DNA of 64,000 nt from Desulfofustis limnaeus (GTDB lineage: Bacteria; Desulfobacterota; Desulfobulbia; Desulfobulbales; Desulfocapsaceae), in contig NZ_AP025516.1 of assembly GCF_023169885.1 (NCBI RefSeq), positions 682,001-746,000 of the forward strand. The letters are read 5' to 3'. The notes below the pieces were generated by a model that did no database searches, had not been told where the DNA came from, and saw nothing but the letters and a program-made list of their open reading frames with translations. Positions within the stretch are counted from its first letter, which is position 1. The number at the start of each line of letters is the position of its first letter. The translations under genes were made by a program, and so were the position numbers. Shown here one piece after another: positions 8,081 to 16,385 of the stretch.

Positions 8081-9201
8081 AGGTTGGTGCGGTTATCCTG
8101 GCGGCCGGTTTGTCGTCGCGGATGGGGGCCTGCAAGCCGCTGCTGCCCATCGGTGACAGCTCCATGCTGGCGCACGCGGTCGAGTCGCTTCGTTCCGGCG
8201 GGGTAGAGACAGTGGTCGTCGTCACCGGCCATGACGGTACTGCGGTGTGCCAGGAAGCGCAGCGGCTCGGTGTCGAATGCTGTGACAACCCCGACTACCT
8301 GAGAGGCATGCTCTCTTCCGTGCAGGCCGGGTTGCGGCGGTTGCCCAAGGTCGACGCTTTTTTTCTGCTGCCGGTGGATATACCGCTGGTGCGGCCGGTG
8401 ACGATCAGGCGGTTGCTCGATCAGTTCGACGGCAAGCGGGTGCTGCTTCCGGTCTTCCAGAAAAAGCCCGGTCACCCGCCGCTGATCCCGGGCAAAAAGA
8501 TGGGCAAGATCATCGCCTACGCCGGACCCGGCGGGCTCGATCGTTACCTGAAAAAGCAGAAGGTCAGGGAGGTAGCCGTCTGGGATCACGGCATCCTGCT
8601 CGATGCCGATACCCAGGAGGAGTATCGCCGCTTGCAGCAGCGATGGTCGCGCCTGGCCGTCGGCGAACCGCAGGAAGCGGTGGCCCTGGCCCTGCAGGCC
8701 ATGCCTGAGCGCGGTGTCAGACACGGGCAGATGGTGGCCGCGGTGGCACTGGCCATCGGGCAGCGGTTGTGCAGCAACGGCCTCGGCCTGGATCTTGATC
8801 TCATCCATAACGGTGCGCTGCTGCACGACATCGCTAAAGGCGCTCCGTTTCACGAGCAGCGAGGCGGCAGCCTGCTCGCCGGGCTGGGCCTGACTGCGCT
8901 GGTGGATGTGGTTTCCGCCCACCGTGATATCGGCCCTCCGGAAGCGGGCGAACTGACCGAAAAGGAGGTGGTCGGCCTAGCCGATAAGTTCGTGCACGGC
9001 GACGACCTGGTCTCGCTTCGACAACGCTACGAGGAGAAGCTGACTCGTTATGCCGCCGACCCTGAGGCTTGTCGGTCGATCAGAAGGCGGCTAGAGCGGG
9101 CCGAATCGTTGCTGGCGCTGGTGGAGTATCACCTCGGCTGCCCGGTGGAACACCTATTGGTGGCGATACCGCTAGTCCCGGTACCGGTTGGGACCGTCTA
9201 G
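8077..9201 (+). CDS. MobA-like NTP transferase fused to HD domain (DVU_1551-like)
   Basis: The 374-residue protein has an N-terminal nucleotidyltransferase (VILAAGLSSRMGACKPLLPIG, LPVDIPLVRP), the MocA/MobA fold that makes molybdopterin cytosine or guanine dinucleotide. After ~residue 200 comes an HD phosphohydrolase-like domain (RHGQMVAAVALAIG, GALLHDIAKG, SAHRDIG). The H...HD...D pattern is kept, so the domain may be active. It is coupled to xdhC by ATGA, which fits cofactor synthesis followed by delivery. It is the last gene of this operon, before a 184-base gap. Confidence 0.88.
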   Translation: MKVGAVILAAGLSSRMGACKPLLPIGDSSMLAHAVESLRSGGVETVVVVTGHDGTAVCQEAQRLGVECCDNPDYLRGMLSSVQAGLRRLPKVDAFFLLPVDIPLVRPVTIRRLLDQFDGKRVLLPVFQKKPGHPPLIPGKKMGKIIAYAGPGGLDRYLKKQKVREVAVWDHGILLDADTQEEYRRLQQRWSRLAVGEPQEAVALALQAMPERGVRHGQMVAAVALAIGQRLCSNGLGLDLDLIHNGALLHDIAKGAPFHEQRGGSLLAGLGLTALVDVVSAHRDIGPPEAGELTEKEVVGLADKFVHGDDLVSLRQRYEEKLTRYAADPEACRSIRRRLERAESLLALVEYHLGCPVEHLLVAIPLVPVPVGTV

Positions 9202-9269
9202 GCTCGGACCGGCGGCCTCGGCCTTCCCTCTTCATTTCCTGTTTGTGCCTTTGTGCCGCAAGGAATTCG

Positions 9270-9298
9270 TTGCCGCCCGGATGTGGATTGACTAGGAT
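9270..9298 (+). promoter_or_regulatory. Candidate sigma70-type promoter for the 9386 operon
   Basis: TTGCCG (9270-9275), a 17-base spacer and TAGGAT (9293-9298) lie in the gap before the PagL-like gene. The hexamers are moderate matches. The same -10 hexamer appears before the ferritin-like gene at 45900. Confidence 0.4.
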
Positions 9299-9385
9299 AG
9301 GAGCCCGGTGTTGCGGTTGAGATGATGCCACGGAGCAAACGTGGAGCTGCCGGCCGTTTTTCAGCAAAGACTGGATGGAGTCCTC

Positions 9386-9988
9386 ATGACCACGATTCGA
9401 AGGGTGCGGTATCGAGTTGGCATAGTTGCCTGCCTGCTGGTCTGGGCGGCCGGTATCGAATTGTCCCTGCCATTGCCGGGCGCCGCCTTCGACACCAGTC
9501 GGGACAGTTGGTGGCTGCTCGGCGGCTACGGTCAGAGCGTACCCGGCTGGGGGTTGACTGAGGAACGGGTCCAGACCGTCGATGGGGTGCTGCGCTACAA
9601 CCATCTCATCTTTGACGAACTCGGGTCAGGCTGGTACCGCGGCTTTCATTCCATTCTCCTGGAGGTGCCGGTGCACCTGGTGGTGAGCCCGGAGGTCTCG
9701 GCCATGGTCGGCGTCAACTTCCTTGCCGCCTACACCTTCACCGCCGACGAGCGGTGGCACCCCTATATCTTCGGCGGCGGCGGGCCGGTTTACAGTTTTG
9801 CCGACATCGAGGGGATGGGGGCCGATCTCAACGGCAACTACCAGTTCGGCGCCGGTGTCGAATATCCGCTGTCCGGGGGGCGGCGGTTTCTCGTCGAGTG
9901 CCGGTTCCATCATATTTCCAACGCCGGCAGCGAAGACCCCAACGTGCCGCTCAACTCCGCCAAGTTTCTGCTCGGCATCAGGTTCTGA
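9386..9988 (+). CDS. PagL-like acyloxyacyl hydrolase (lipid A 3-O-deacylase family)
   Basis: The 200-residue protein starts with a signal peptide (RRVRYRVGIVACLLVWAAG) and ends in an aromatic residue, as outer-membrane beta barrels do. The C-terminal FHHISNAGSEDPNVPLNS carries the PagL-type His and Ser pair. PagL removes the 3-O acyl chain of lipid A in the outer membrane. ATG 9386 is preceded by GGATGGAG at a good distance. It overlaps the next gene (TGATG). As first gene before the acyl-transfer/export genes it may tailor lipid A or a related lipid, but it could also be an unrelated neighbour that shares the promoter. Confidence 0.72.
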   Translation: MTTIRRVRYRVGIVACLLVWAAGIELSLPLPGAAFDTSRDSWWLLGGYGQSVPGWGLTEERVQTVDGVLRYNHLIFDELGSGWYRGFHSILLEVPVHLVVSPEVSAMVGVNFLAAYTFTADERWHPYIFGGGGPVYSFADIEGMGADLNGNYQFGAGVEYPLSGGRRFLVECRFHHISNAGSEDPNVPLNSAKFLLGIRF

Positions 9989-10452
9989 TGCCTGGCACGC
10001 CTGCACCCAGGCCCGGTCAGCCGACGGTCGACCCAGAGGTGGCGACAGAGGAACCGGACATCAACGACGGGCTCACGTTGGTCAGTTACGTGGCTGAGGA
10101 TGGTGTCTGCCAGCCGCATCAGGGCTACGGTTGGCAGCCGGTCAATGTGGTGAACCGCCAGGCCTGGCAGGAGGTCGAAAACGCGATCGCCAGGTCCCGG
10201 GAAATGGTCGATGCCGGTATTGTCAGTTGCCTCCATTACTATATGACGGCCAACCAGATGACCCCGTCGTTGCTGGCCCGTTACGCCAACCGACCCGGCT
10301 GGTTGGTCCGTCTGCATCTGCGTCCTTTTTTCTTCAGACGGACAAGCCGTGCCAGCCTGGCCCGTTATGCCGAGCTGTTCGGGATTTCCGTCGAGGATCT
10401 GACGGCAGGCCGGTTGCGGTCTCCGGTCTACCAGCGTGAGCGTCATGGCTAA
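9988..10452 (+). CDS. Conserved-looking hypothetical protein, 154 aa
   Basis: I do not recognise this protein. It has no signal peptide or membrane segment and no cofactor motif. Residues ~30-60 (LTLVSYVAEDGVCQPHQGYGWQPVN) and the Arg/Phe-rich RLHLRPFFFRRTSR near residue 107 stand out. The start ATG overlaps the PagL-like stop, and the stop overlaps the BtrH-like gene by eight bases, so it is co-translated with that gene. It may be a partner of the BtrH-like enzyme (inference). Confidence 0.6.
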   Translation: MPGTPAPRPGQPTVDPEVATEEPDINDGLTLVSYVAEDGVCQPHQGYGWQPVNVVNRQAWQEVENAIARSREMVDAGIVSCLHYYMTANQMTPSLLARYANRPGWLVRLHLRPFFFRRTSRASLARYAELFGISVEDLTAGRLRSPVYQRERHG

Positions 10453-11467
10453 CCTTTGCCCGGAAGCTTTCCCGCATCGCCAATCGGCCCATTGCGAGAG
10501 CGGCGTTGTCTCCAATTTGCTGCGCCGGGAAGGGGTCGAGGTGTCGGAGGCGATGGCCTTCGGGATCGGGCGGGGCCTGTTTTTCGGTTACCTGCCGTTC
10601 ATCCGGCTCAACGGTCTGCCGTTGGTCACTTATCGCTCGGTGGCCGGCCGGATTATCCGTCACTTCAGTAAATTTCCCGGCATCTCGCTGCAGCAGAAGA
10701 CCTTTCGCGATCGGCGCCGGGCCATGGTTGAACTGGATGAAGCCTTGGCGGCCGGCCGCCCGGTCGGTCTGCAGACCGGTGTTTTCTGGCTGCCTTATTT
10801 CCCCCGGGCCCTGCGGTTTCATTTCAATGCCCATAACCTGGTGGTCTACGGCAAAGCGGGAGAGGACTACCTGATCAGCGACCCGGTCTTTCCGGCACCG
10901 GTGCGCTGTCCCGCCCCTGATCTGGAGCGGGCCCGTTTCGCCGCCGGCGCCTTGGCCCCCCGCGGCAAGATGTATTGGTTCCAGATTACCGACGAGCTGT
11001 TTTCCCCCCGGCTTCATATTCGAGCAGCCCTTGACGGCGTTTGTCGGGCTATGCTGGGCAGCCCGTTTCCGTTGATCGGTGTCCGCGGCATGCGTTTTCT
11101 CGCCGGGCGTCTGGTACGCTGGCCGGAGCGGCTCGGCCATCAGCGCACCATCCTGCATCTTGGCCATATCGTCCGCATGCAGGAAGAGATCGGCACCGGC
11201 GGCGGCGGGTTCCGTTTCATGTTTTCCTCGTTTCTGCGGGAAAGTGCTGAACTGTTGGCCGACCGACAGTTGCGTGCCGGCGCCGAGCGGATGATGCAAG
11301 CCGGAGACGAGTGGCGGGGGTTTGCCGCCATGGCCGCCCGGATCTGTAAGGAACGGACCCGGCCTGGCGATTCCTGCCTGGCTTTGGCCGCCTCGCTTCG
11401 CTCCTGTGCGGCGCAGGAAGAGGCGATTTTTTGGGAGCTGTCCCGCTGGTGCCGGGAAGGCCGGTGA
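10445..11467 (+). CDS. BtrH N-terminal domain protein, probable ACP-dependent acyltransferase
   Basis: The 340-residue protein resembles the butirosin BtrH family, a papain/C39-like fold that moves an acyl group from an acyl carrier protein to an acceptor. The expected triad is visible: C17 in SAHCESG, H130 in FNAHNLVVYG and D146 in LISDPVF. The C-terminal ~180 residues are helical and unassigned. ATG 10445 overlaps the upstream gene. A GTG at 10436 is possible. An ABC exporter and an ACP follow directly, so I infer ACP-to-acceptor transfer or peptidase-like release coupled to export. Confidence 0.7.
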   Translation: MANLCPEAFPHRQSAHCESGVVSNLLRREGVEVSEAMAFGIGRGLFFGYLPFIRLNGLPLVTYRSVAGRIIRHFSKFPGISLQQKTFRDRRRAMVELDEALAAGRPVGLQTGVFWLPYFPRALRFHFNAHNLVVYGKAGEDYLISDPVFPAPVRCPAPDLERARFAAGALAPRGKMYWFQITDELFSPRLHIRAALDGVCRAMLGSPFPLIGVRGMRFLAGRLVRWPERLGHQRTILHLGHIVRMQEEIGTGGGGFRFMFSSFLRESAELLADRQLRAGAERMMQAGDEWRGFAAMAARICKERTRPGDSCLALAASLRSCAAQEEAIFWELSRWCREGR

Positions 11468-12234
11468 GCGTGGCAACCGCTCCCATCCAGGATCTGCCCG
11501 CGGTGCTGGCCTGCGACCTGGTGCAACGTTACCCAGGCAGTACCGCTGCCGCCCTGGACCGGTTCAGTCTGCAGGTGCGGCCCGGTGAGTGGTATGGTCT
11601 GCTCGGGGTGAACGGGGCCGGGAAGACGACGTTTATCTCTTTGCTCTGCGGCCTGATCCGGCAGCAGAGCGGTTCGCTGCTGGTCTTCGGGCGTAAGCCA
11701 AACGCTCCGGACCGCGAGGTGAAACAGTTGCTCGGCCTGGTCCCGCAGGAGCTTGCCTTGTACGAACCGCTCACCGCCGCTGAAAACATGCGTTATTTCG
11801 GCCGGTTGATTGGTCTGGCGGGGGCGGTTCTCAAGGAGCGGATCGACGACTGCCTGACCGCGGTCCACCTGGAGGCGGTCGGTGACAAGCCGGTATCGAC
11901 CTATTCCGGCGGCATGAAACGCCGTCTCAACCTCGCTGCCGGTCTGCTGGGTGAGCCCCGGCTATTGGTGCTGGACGAACCGACGGTGGGGATCGACATC
12001 CAGTCGCGCCAGCTGATCTACGAGCGTCTGAAGCACCTCAAACGGCAGGGGACGACCATTTTCTACACCACCCATTACCTGAAAGAGGCCCAGGAATTAT
12101 GCGATCGGATCGGCATCGTCGACCAGGGTCGCCTGGTGGAGGAGGGGGCACCCTCGTCCCTGCTTGAACGCAGCGGGGCAACGAGTCTCGACGAGTTGTT
12201 GCTGACCCATGTCGGGAGGGAACATGATTGCTGA
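11464..12234 (+). CDS. ABC transporter ATP-binding protein (ABC-2 / DrrA type)
   Basis: The 256-residue ATPase has Walker A GVNGAGKTT, signature YSGGMKRRL, Walker B LLVLDEPTVGID and the switch TTHYLKEAQ. The long-chain drug/lipid export (DrrA/NodI-like) subfamily fits best. The GTG start at 11464 overlaps the BtrH-like stop (GTGA). Its permease is the next gene. Confidence 0.9.
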   Translation: MSVATAPIQDLPAVLACDLVQRYPGSTAAALDRFSLQVRPGEWYGLLGVNGAGKTTFISLLCGLIRQQSGSLLVFGRKPNAPDREVKQLLGLVPQELALYEPLTAAENMRYFGRLIGLAGAVLKERIDDCLTAVHLEAVGDKPVSTYSGGMKRRLNLAAGLLGEPRLLVLDEPTVGIDIQSRQLIYERLKHLKRQGTTIFYTTHYLKEAQELCDRIGIVDQGRLVEEGAPSSLLERSGATSLDELLLTHVGREHDC

Positions 12235-12260
12235 ACCGCGCCGGCGAGGCAGCCACGGTT

Positions 12261-12296
12261 TGATACCTGGCAACAGGGTGATACCTGGCAACAGGG
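12261..12296 (+). repeat. Perfect 18-bp tandem duplication
   Basis: The 18-base unit beginning TGATACCTGG occurs twice without a gap at 12261-12278 and 12279-12296, in the 72-base gap between the ABC ATPase and permease genes, just before the permease start. Confidence 0.9.
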
Positions 12297-12306
12297 GCAG
12301 GGGGGT

Positions 12307-13593
12307 GTGAAGGTGGCCAGATTGCTCGCTGTCATCGGCAAGGAAATACTGGTCCTGAGTCGGGACCGCGCGGGGCTGCTCGTGTTGTTCGTCATGCCCG
12401 CCGTTTTGGTGATCGTCATAACCCTGGTGCAGGACAACGTAATGCGGTTGACCGGCCAGCAACCGTCCCAACTCCTCTTGCTTGATCTGGATCGCGGTCC
12501 CGTCGGCAGCGAGGTGCTTCGCCAGCTGGACGAGGCCGGTTTGACCGTGGTGGTGGCCGGTGACGAGGCGACTGCCCACTCGGTGCGGACCCAGGTCGTT
12601 GCCGGCCGGTTCGCTGTCGGCCTGATCATCCCCACCGGCACCTCCCGGATCCTGGCGGAGCAGGTGCGCCACGTGCTGCAACGATCGGCAGCCGACCCGG
12701 GAGATGGCCGGCAGAGCCCCGCTATCGCCGTGCCGCTGGTCTTCGATCCGGCCCTTACGGCATCGTTGCGTCAGGGGCTGAGCTGGCAGATTGAGGCGGT
12801 GCTGGCCGCTGTTGGCCGGCAGCGGATGATCGGTGCGCTCGAGTCGGCGCTGGCCCCGCTGTTGTCGACCCAACCGGATGGTGGCTCCGGCACCGGTCGG
12901 CCGTCGCCTACCGAGCTGTCCCAGGTCTTTGCCTTGCCGTTGCTGCAGCCCGCTGCTGATCGAGACGATGCCGTGCCCGATTATCGGCCGGTGCAGCAGA
13001 ACGTTCCGGCCTGGGCACTGTTCGGTATGTTTTTTTCCGCCATCCCCCTTGGCGTCGGGCTGCTCAAGGAGCGTACTGCCGGGATTTGGCTGCGCCTGAG
13101 GACCCTGCCGGTGTCCCTGTCGGTCCTGCTTGGCGGCAAGGCTGTTGCCTACCTGCTGGTATGCTGCTGCCAGTTCCTGCTCATCGTCGTGATCGGTGTG
13201 ACGGTGTTTCCCCTCGTGGGGCTGCCGGTTTTCTCCGTCGCCGCCAACCCCGGGGCGGTCGTGGCCGTGGTGCTGTTGTCCGGACTCGCCGCCTGCTCCT
13301 TCGGCATCCTGCTCGGAGTCTGGTGCCGTACTCAAGAACAGGCGTCGACGCTGGGAGCGGTAGCGGTGGTGATCGGCGCCGCGCTTGGCGGCATCATGGT
13401 GCCGGTCTACGCCATGCCGCCGCTCTTGCAGCGGCTCAGTGTCGTCTCACCGCTCAACTGGGGATTGAACGGTTTTCACGAGGTTCTGGTGCGGGACGGG
13501 CCTTTGTCGGCGGCTGGCGGCGATATGCTGCGTCTGCTGCTCTTTACCGGTGGGGTATTGGTTCTGGCCGTATGGCGAATGCGCCTGAGATGA
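12307..13593 (+). CDS. ABC-2 type permease
   Basis: The 428-residue membrane protein has one N-terminal TM helix (LLVLFVMPAVLVIVITLV), a ~200-residue periplasmic domain and a C-terminal block of about five TM helices beginning WALFGMFFSAIPLG. This is the DrrB/YhgE-like ABC-2 layout. The frame starts at GTG 12307. An ATG at 12225 overlapping the ATPase stop is out of frame, so the native start may have been disturbed by the tandem duplication just upstream. It presumably exports a lipid or amphipathic product with the ATPase. Confidence 0.85.
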   Translation: MKVARLLAVIGKEILVLSRDRAGLLVLFVMPAVLVIVITLVQDNVMRLTGQQPSQLLLLDLDRGPVGSEVLRQLDEAGLTVVVAGDEATAHSVRTQVVAGRFAVGLIIPTGTSRILAEQVRHVLQRSAADPGDGRQSPAIAVPLVFDPALTASLRQGLSWQIEAVLAAVGRQRMIGALESALAPLLSTQPDGGSGTGRPSPTELSQVFALPLLQPAADRDDAVPDYRPVQQNVPAWALFGMFFSAIPLGVGLLKERTAGIWLRLRTLPVSLSVLLGGKAVAYLLVCCCQFLLIVVIGVTVFPLVGLPVFSVAANPGAVVAVVLLSGLAACSFGILLGVWCRTQEQASTLGAVAVVIGAALGGIMVPVYAMPPLLQRLSVVSPLNWGLNGFHEVLVRDGPLSAAGGDMLRLLLFTGGVLVLAVWRMRLR

Positions 13594-13631
13594 CAGGGAA
13601 ACATGATACAAGCGGATGGAATAACGTGTTG

Positions 13632-13916
13632 ATGCAAGAAAGCGAGAGCATGCCAGTAGCAGCTGGCCTGGAACAAGAATTGTTGCGCCTGATCTGCTCC
13701 ACCTGCAACCTGCAGGATGTGGACCTGACGGCCGTCGGACCGGACGATCCGCTCATCGGACCGGATTCGCCGCTCGGTATCGATTCCCTCGATGCGCTGG
13801 AAATCGCCGTGGCCGTCCAGCGAGAATATGGGGTGCGAATGAACGCCGAGCACACTACCCGGGAGGTCATGCAGACGTTGGCTTCGCTGGCCGCCTACGT
13901 GCACCGCAACCGGTAA
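13632..13916 (+). CDS. Acyl carrier protein 1
   Basis: This ACP of about 94 residues has the phosphopantetheine site GIDSLDAL (S52). The start is uncertain: ATG 13590 overlaps the permease stop (ATGA) and ATG 13650 would also leave a full domain. I chose the middle ATG. It is the last gene of the rightward block with the BtrH-like acyltransferase and ABC exporter, so it may be the dedicated donor for that enzyme. It is convergent with the DarB-like ketosynthase ten bases away. Confidence 0.88.
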   Translation: MQESESMPVAAGLEQELLRLICSTCNLQDVDLTAVGPDDPLIGPDSPLGIDSLDALEIAVAVQREYGVRMNAEHTTREVMQTLASLAAYVHRNR

Positions 13917-13926
13917 GGGGAGCGGC

Positions 13927-15078
13927 TCAGACGACCGTCAACAACAGGTAGCCCACCGAAAATCTGCCGCTCTCGGGCACCATGCCGAGGATTTGTTGCC
14001 CTTTGCGCAGTCGTCCCGAGTCGAACAGCTCGTGCAGCATGATGAAAAACGATGCCGAACCGGTGTTTCCTTTGCTGCTGAGATTGGTGAACCAGCGCTG
14101 CTCCTCCAGGGCGAAGTCGTTGTCGCGCAGTTGCCGGGCCAGCGGTTCGCGAAAGTATTCCGACGAATAGTGGGGCAGAAACCAGTCGATCGCCTCGGGG
14201 CTGAGGCGATGTTTGGCGACGATGCCGGGCAGGCTCTGTCCCACCAGGGTGGCGATCACCTCCCGGTTGAGCAGGCGGGCGTCCTGCTTGATGGTGAATA
14301 TGTTCCGGTCGGCTCCGCACCCGCTGCGGATCAGTTCCCGCCAGCCCTGCAGGCGTCCGTTGCCGTCCTTTAGCGCACCGGCGTACATGCAGGGTTCCAG
14401 ACGATGGGCGTGGGAGACGATCTCGACCCAATCGATGCGCAAGCTGAGCCGATCGGCGGCAGTCGGCCGGGCCTCGATGCATACCGCACCGGCGCCGTCA
14501 GAGAGCATCCAGCGGAGAAATTCTGCCTCGAAGCTGAAGGCCGGGTGGCTATCGGTGTCCGGTTCGGATGGTGGCGCACCGCTCATTTTTCCGAAAAATG
14601 CCGTGTCCAGAAAAGAAGAAGCCGTTTCCGAGCCGGTGGCCACCGCTTTTTTCGCCTGGCCAAGCGCCACTGCCATGGCTCCGTAATTGAGGGCGGTGAC
14701 CCCGGTCAAACAGACGCCCGCCGTGCTGACCACCGCGCAGGGAGGGATGCCCAACTCGCCGTGTACCATGGAGGCATGGCCGGGCAGCAGTTGATCCGGA
14801 GAGGAGGTGCCGCAGCACAGGCAATCGATCGGGACGGCATCTGCCGAGCGCTGCAGTTGCCGCACCGCCTCGGCGGCCAGCTGAGCGTTGCTGTGCGTCG
14901 ACTCTCCGGAGGCGGGGTCGATCGCGTAATACCTGGTCTTGATGCCGTTGCCGGCGAGGATCAGCTTCCGGGTGCGGGCCGACAGCTTGGCGACACTGCC
15001 CAGGTAGCGATCCAGGTCTTCGTTGACCACCGGATCTCCCGGCAGGTAGGCAGCGGTTGCGGTGATATAGGCTTCCAT
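13927..15078 (-). CDS. DarB/StlD-like beta-ketoacyl synthase (KAS III fold)
   Basis: The 383-residue thiolase-fold enzyme has the nucleophile C123 in STAGVCLTGVTAL, His in FLPHYSSEYF and Asn in SSKGNTGSAS, so the KAS III triad is complete. The stretch GIKTRYYAIDP...THSNAQLAAEAV is typical of the DarB/StlD family, which condenses two acyl chains in dialkylresorcinol synthesis. No DarA-like aromatase is visible here, so it may instead join chains or prime synthesis. It is the last gene of a long leftward operon, three bases after the B12 radical SAM gene. Confidence 0.82.
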   Translation of the reverse strand: MEAYITATAAYLPGDPVVNEDLDRYLGSVAKLSARTRKLILAGNGIKTRYYAIDPASGESTHSNAQLAAEAVRQLQRSADAVPIDCLCCGTSSPDQLLPGHASMVHGELGIPPCAVVSTAGVCLTGVTALNYGAMAVALGQAKKAVATGSETASSFLDTAFFGKMSGAPPSEPDTDSHPAFSFEAEFLRWMLSDGAGAVCIEARPTAADRLSLRIDWVEIVSHAHRLEPCMYAGALKDGNGRLQGWRELIRSGCGADRNIFTIKQDARLLNREVIATLVGQSLPGIVAKHRLSPEAIDWFLPHYSSEYFREPLARQLRDNDFALEEQRWFTNLSSKGNTGSASFFIMLHELFDSGRLRKGQQILGMVPESGRFSVGYLLLTVV

Positions 15079-15080
15079 GA

Positions 15081-16385
15081 TCAGATGCGGGCGTGCTGGT
15101 GGGCGTTGGCCAGGAGCTGGGCATAGCGGATATAGAACTGTTCTTCCGCCAGCCGTGTCCTGGTTACGGCGTTGGTCAGGGTGTAATAGTCCAGGTCGGA
15201 ATTGACGATCCGTGGGGCCAGCTGCCGGTGCAGGTCGGTGCCGGGCAGCGGGGTCAGCACGGTGATCATCGGCAGGTCGATGGCGGTTTCGGCCAGGTAA
15301 TCTTCCAGCCGGGCGAAATCGTCCTCGTCGTAGTCCGGGGAGATGATGAAGTCACCGACGATGGTGATGCCCAGCTCCTTGAGCAGGGCGACGGCCTCAC
15401 GGTTAGCTTGGGCCTGGGTCCCTTTGTTCATGGCCTGCAGGTTGGCGTCAACCACGTCCTCGAAACCGATGATCACCGCCCGCAGACCGGCCTGCTTCCA
15501 GAGTGCCAGCAGCTCCGGATGGCGGACCACGGTGTCGGCGCGGATGTCGGCCAGATAGTGTCTGGCGAAGCTGCCGGCCAGCAGGGCCCGACCCAGCTCC
15601 TCGGCCCGCCGCATATCGCCAAAGGTGTTGGCGTCAACGAAGCGGATCACCGGCACGCCGTCGAGCAAGGTGATGTCCCGCAGCACCGTTGCCACCGACT
15701 TGGCCAAGTACCTGCCGCCGGTCTGCCCCTGCACGGAGCAGAAGGAGCAGCGGTGCGGACAGCCGAAGGCGGAGGCGACAAATCCCATGGTTATACCGAG
15801 TGTTTCCAAACGGTAATGGGGGCGGTATCGCTGCACCAGGTGGTAGGCGGGCGGCCGATCCTCCACCAGGTCGGGCTGCGTGGCCCGGCTGGCAAGGGCG
15901 CGCAGCGGCCTGCCGGGAGTGGTGCGGGCGATGCCCGGCGGTGGCGTGAATTCTCGGTCCGCCGATATCGCGAGCTGTCCGACCAACTCGGCAAAGCTCT
16001 TTTTGCCCAGGCCGCAGACGATATAGTCGACGTCCGGCCGGTTGAAGAATTCCGGGTCGTTGCTGGCGTGGATGCCGCCGACCACCAGGCAGGTGGACGG
16101 TAACCGGCGCTTGACCTGGGCGGCCAGTTGCAGCACAGTGTTGGCCTCGCAGGTGACACCGGTGATGCCGACCACATCCGGCCGCTGGTCGTCAAGCTGG
16201 GCAGCGAGCCCTTCCGGTTCGACCTTCAGATCGAGGATGATCACGTCGTGGTCGACCAGGTTGCCGGCCAGCTCTTCCAGGGCCAGCGGTTCGCCGCGGA
16301 AAATCTGTTTCAGAGAAGTGATGCCGTAGCGTTCTTCGGGGATGCTGCGGCCGCTATTGGGCGGGTTGACCAGCAGAATATTCAT
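15081..16385 (-). CDS. B12-binding-type radical SAM protein A
   Basis: The 434-residue protein has an N-terminal Rossmann-like cobalamin-binding-type region (MNILLVNPPNSG, VVGITGVT, LVVGGIHAS) without a DxHxxG motif, then the radical SAM CPHRCSFC (C209, C213, C216) and a late LTPLPGT motif common in this class. Such enzymes methylate unactivated carbons or catalyse ring rearrangements. The ATG overlaps the exporter-methyltransferase stop (ATGA). Context implies action on an acyl chain or lipid, and the reaction is unknown. Confidence 0.85.
   Translation of the reverse strand: MNILLVNPPNSGRSIPEERYGITSLKQIFRGEPLALEELAGNLVDHDVIILDLKVEPEGLAAQLDDQRPDVVGITGVTCEANTVLQLAAQVKRRLPSTCLVVGGIHASNDPEFFNRPDVDYIVCGLGKKSFAELVGQLAISADREFTPPPGIARTTPGRPLRALASRATQPDLVEDRPPAYHLVQRYRPHYRLETLGITMGFVASAFGCPHRCSFCSVQGQTGGRYLAKSVATVLRDITLLDGVPVIRFVDANTFGDMRRAEELGRALLAGSFARHYLADIRADTVVRHPELLALWKQAGLRAVIIGFEDVVDANLQAMNKGTQAQANREAVALLKELGITIVGDFIISPDYDEDDFARLEDYLAETAIDLPMITVLTPLPGTDLHRQLAPRIVNSDLDYYTLTNAVTRTRLAEEQFYIRYAQLLANAHQHARI

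Noticed and set aside
13917-13926. Terminator between the convergent ACP 1 and DarB-like genes
   Set aside because: Only ten bases separate the stops and no hairpin with a T-run is visible.
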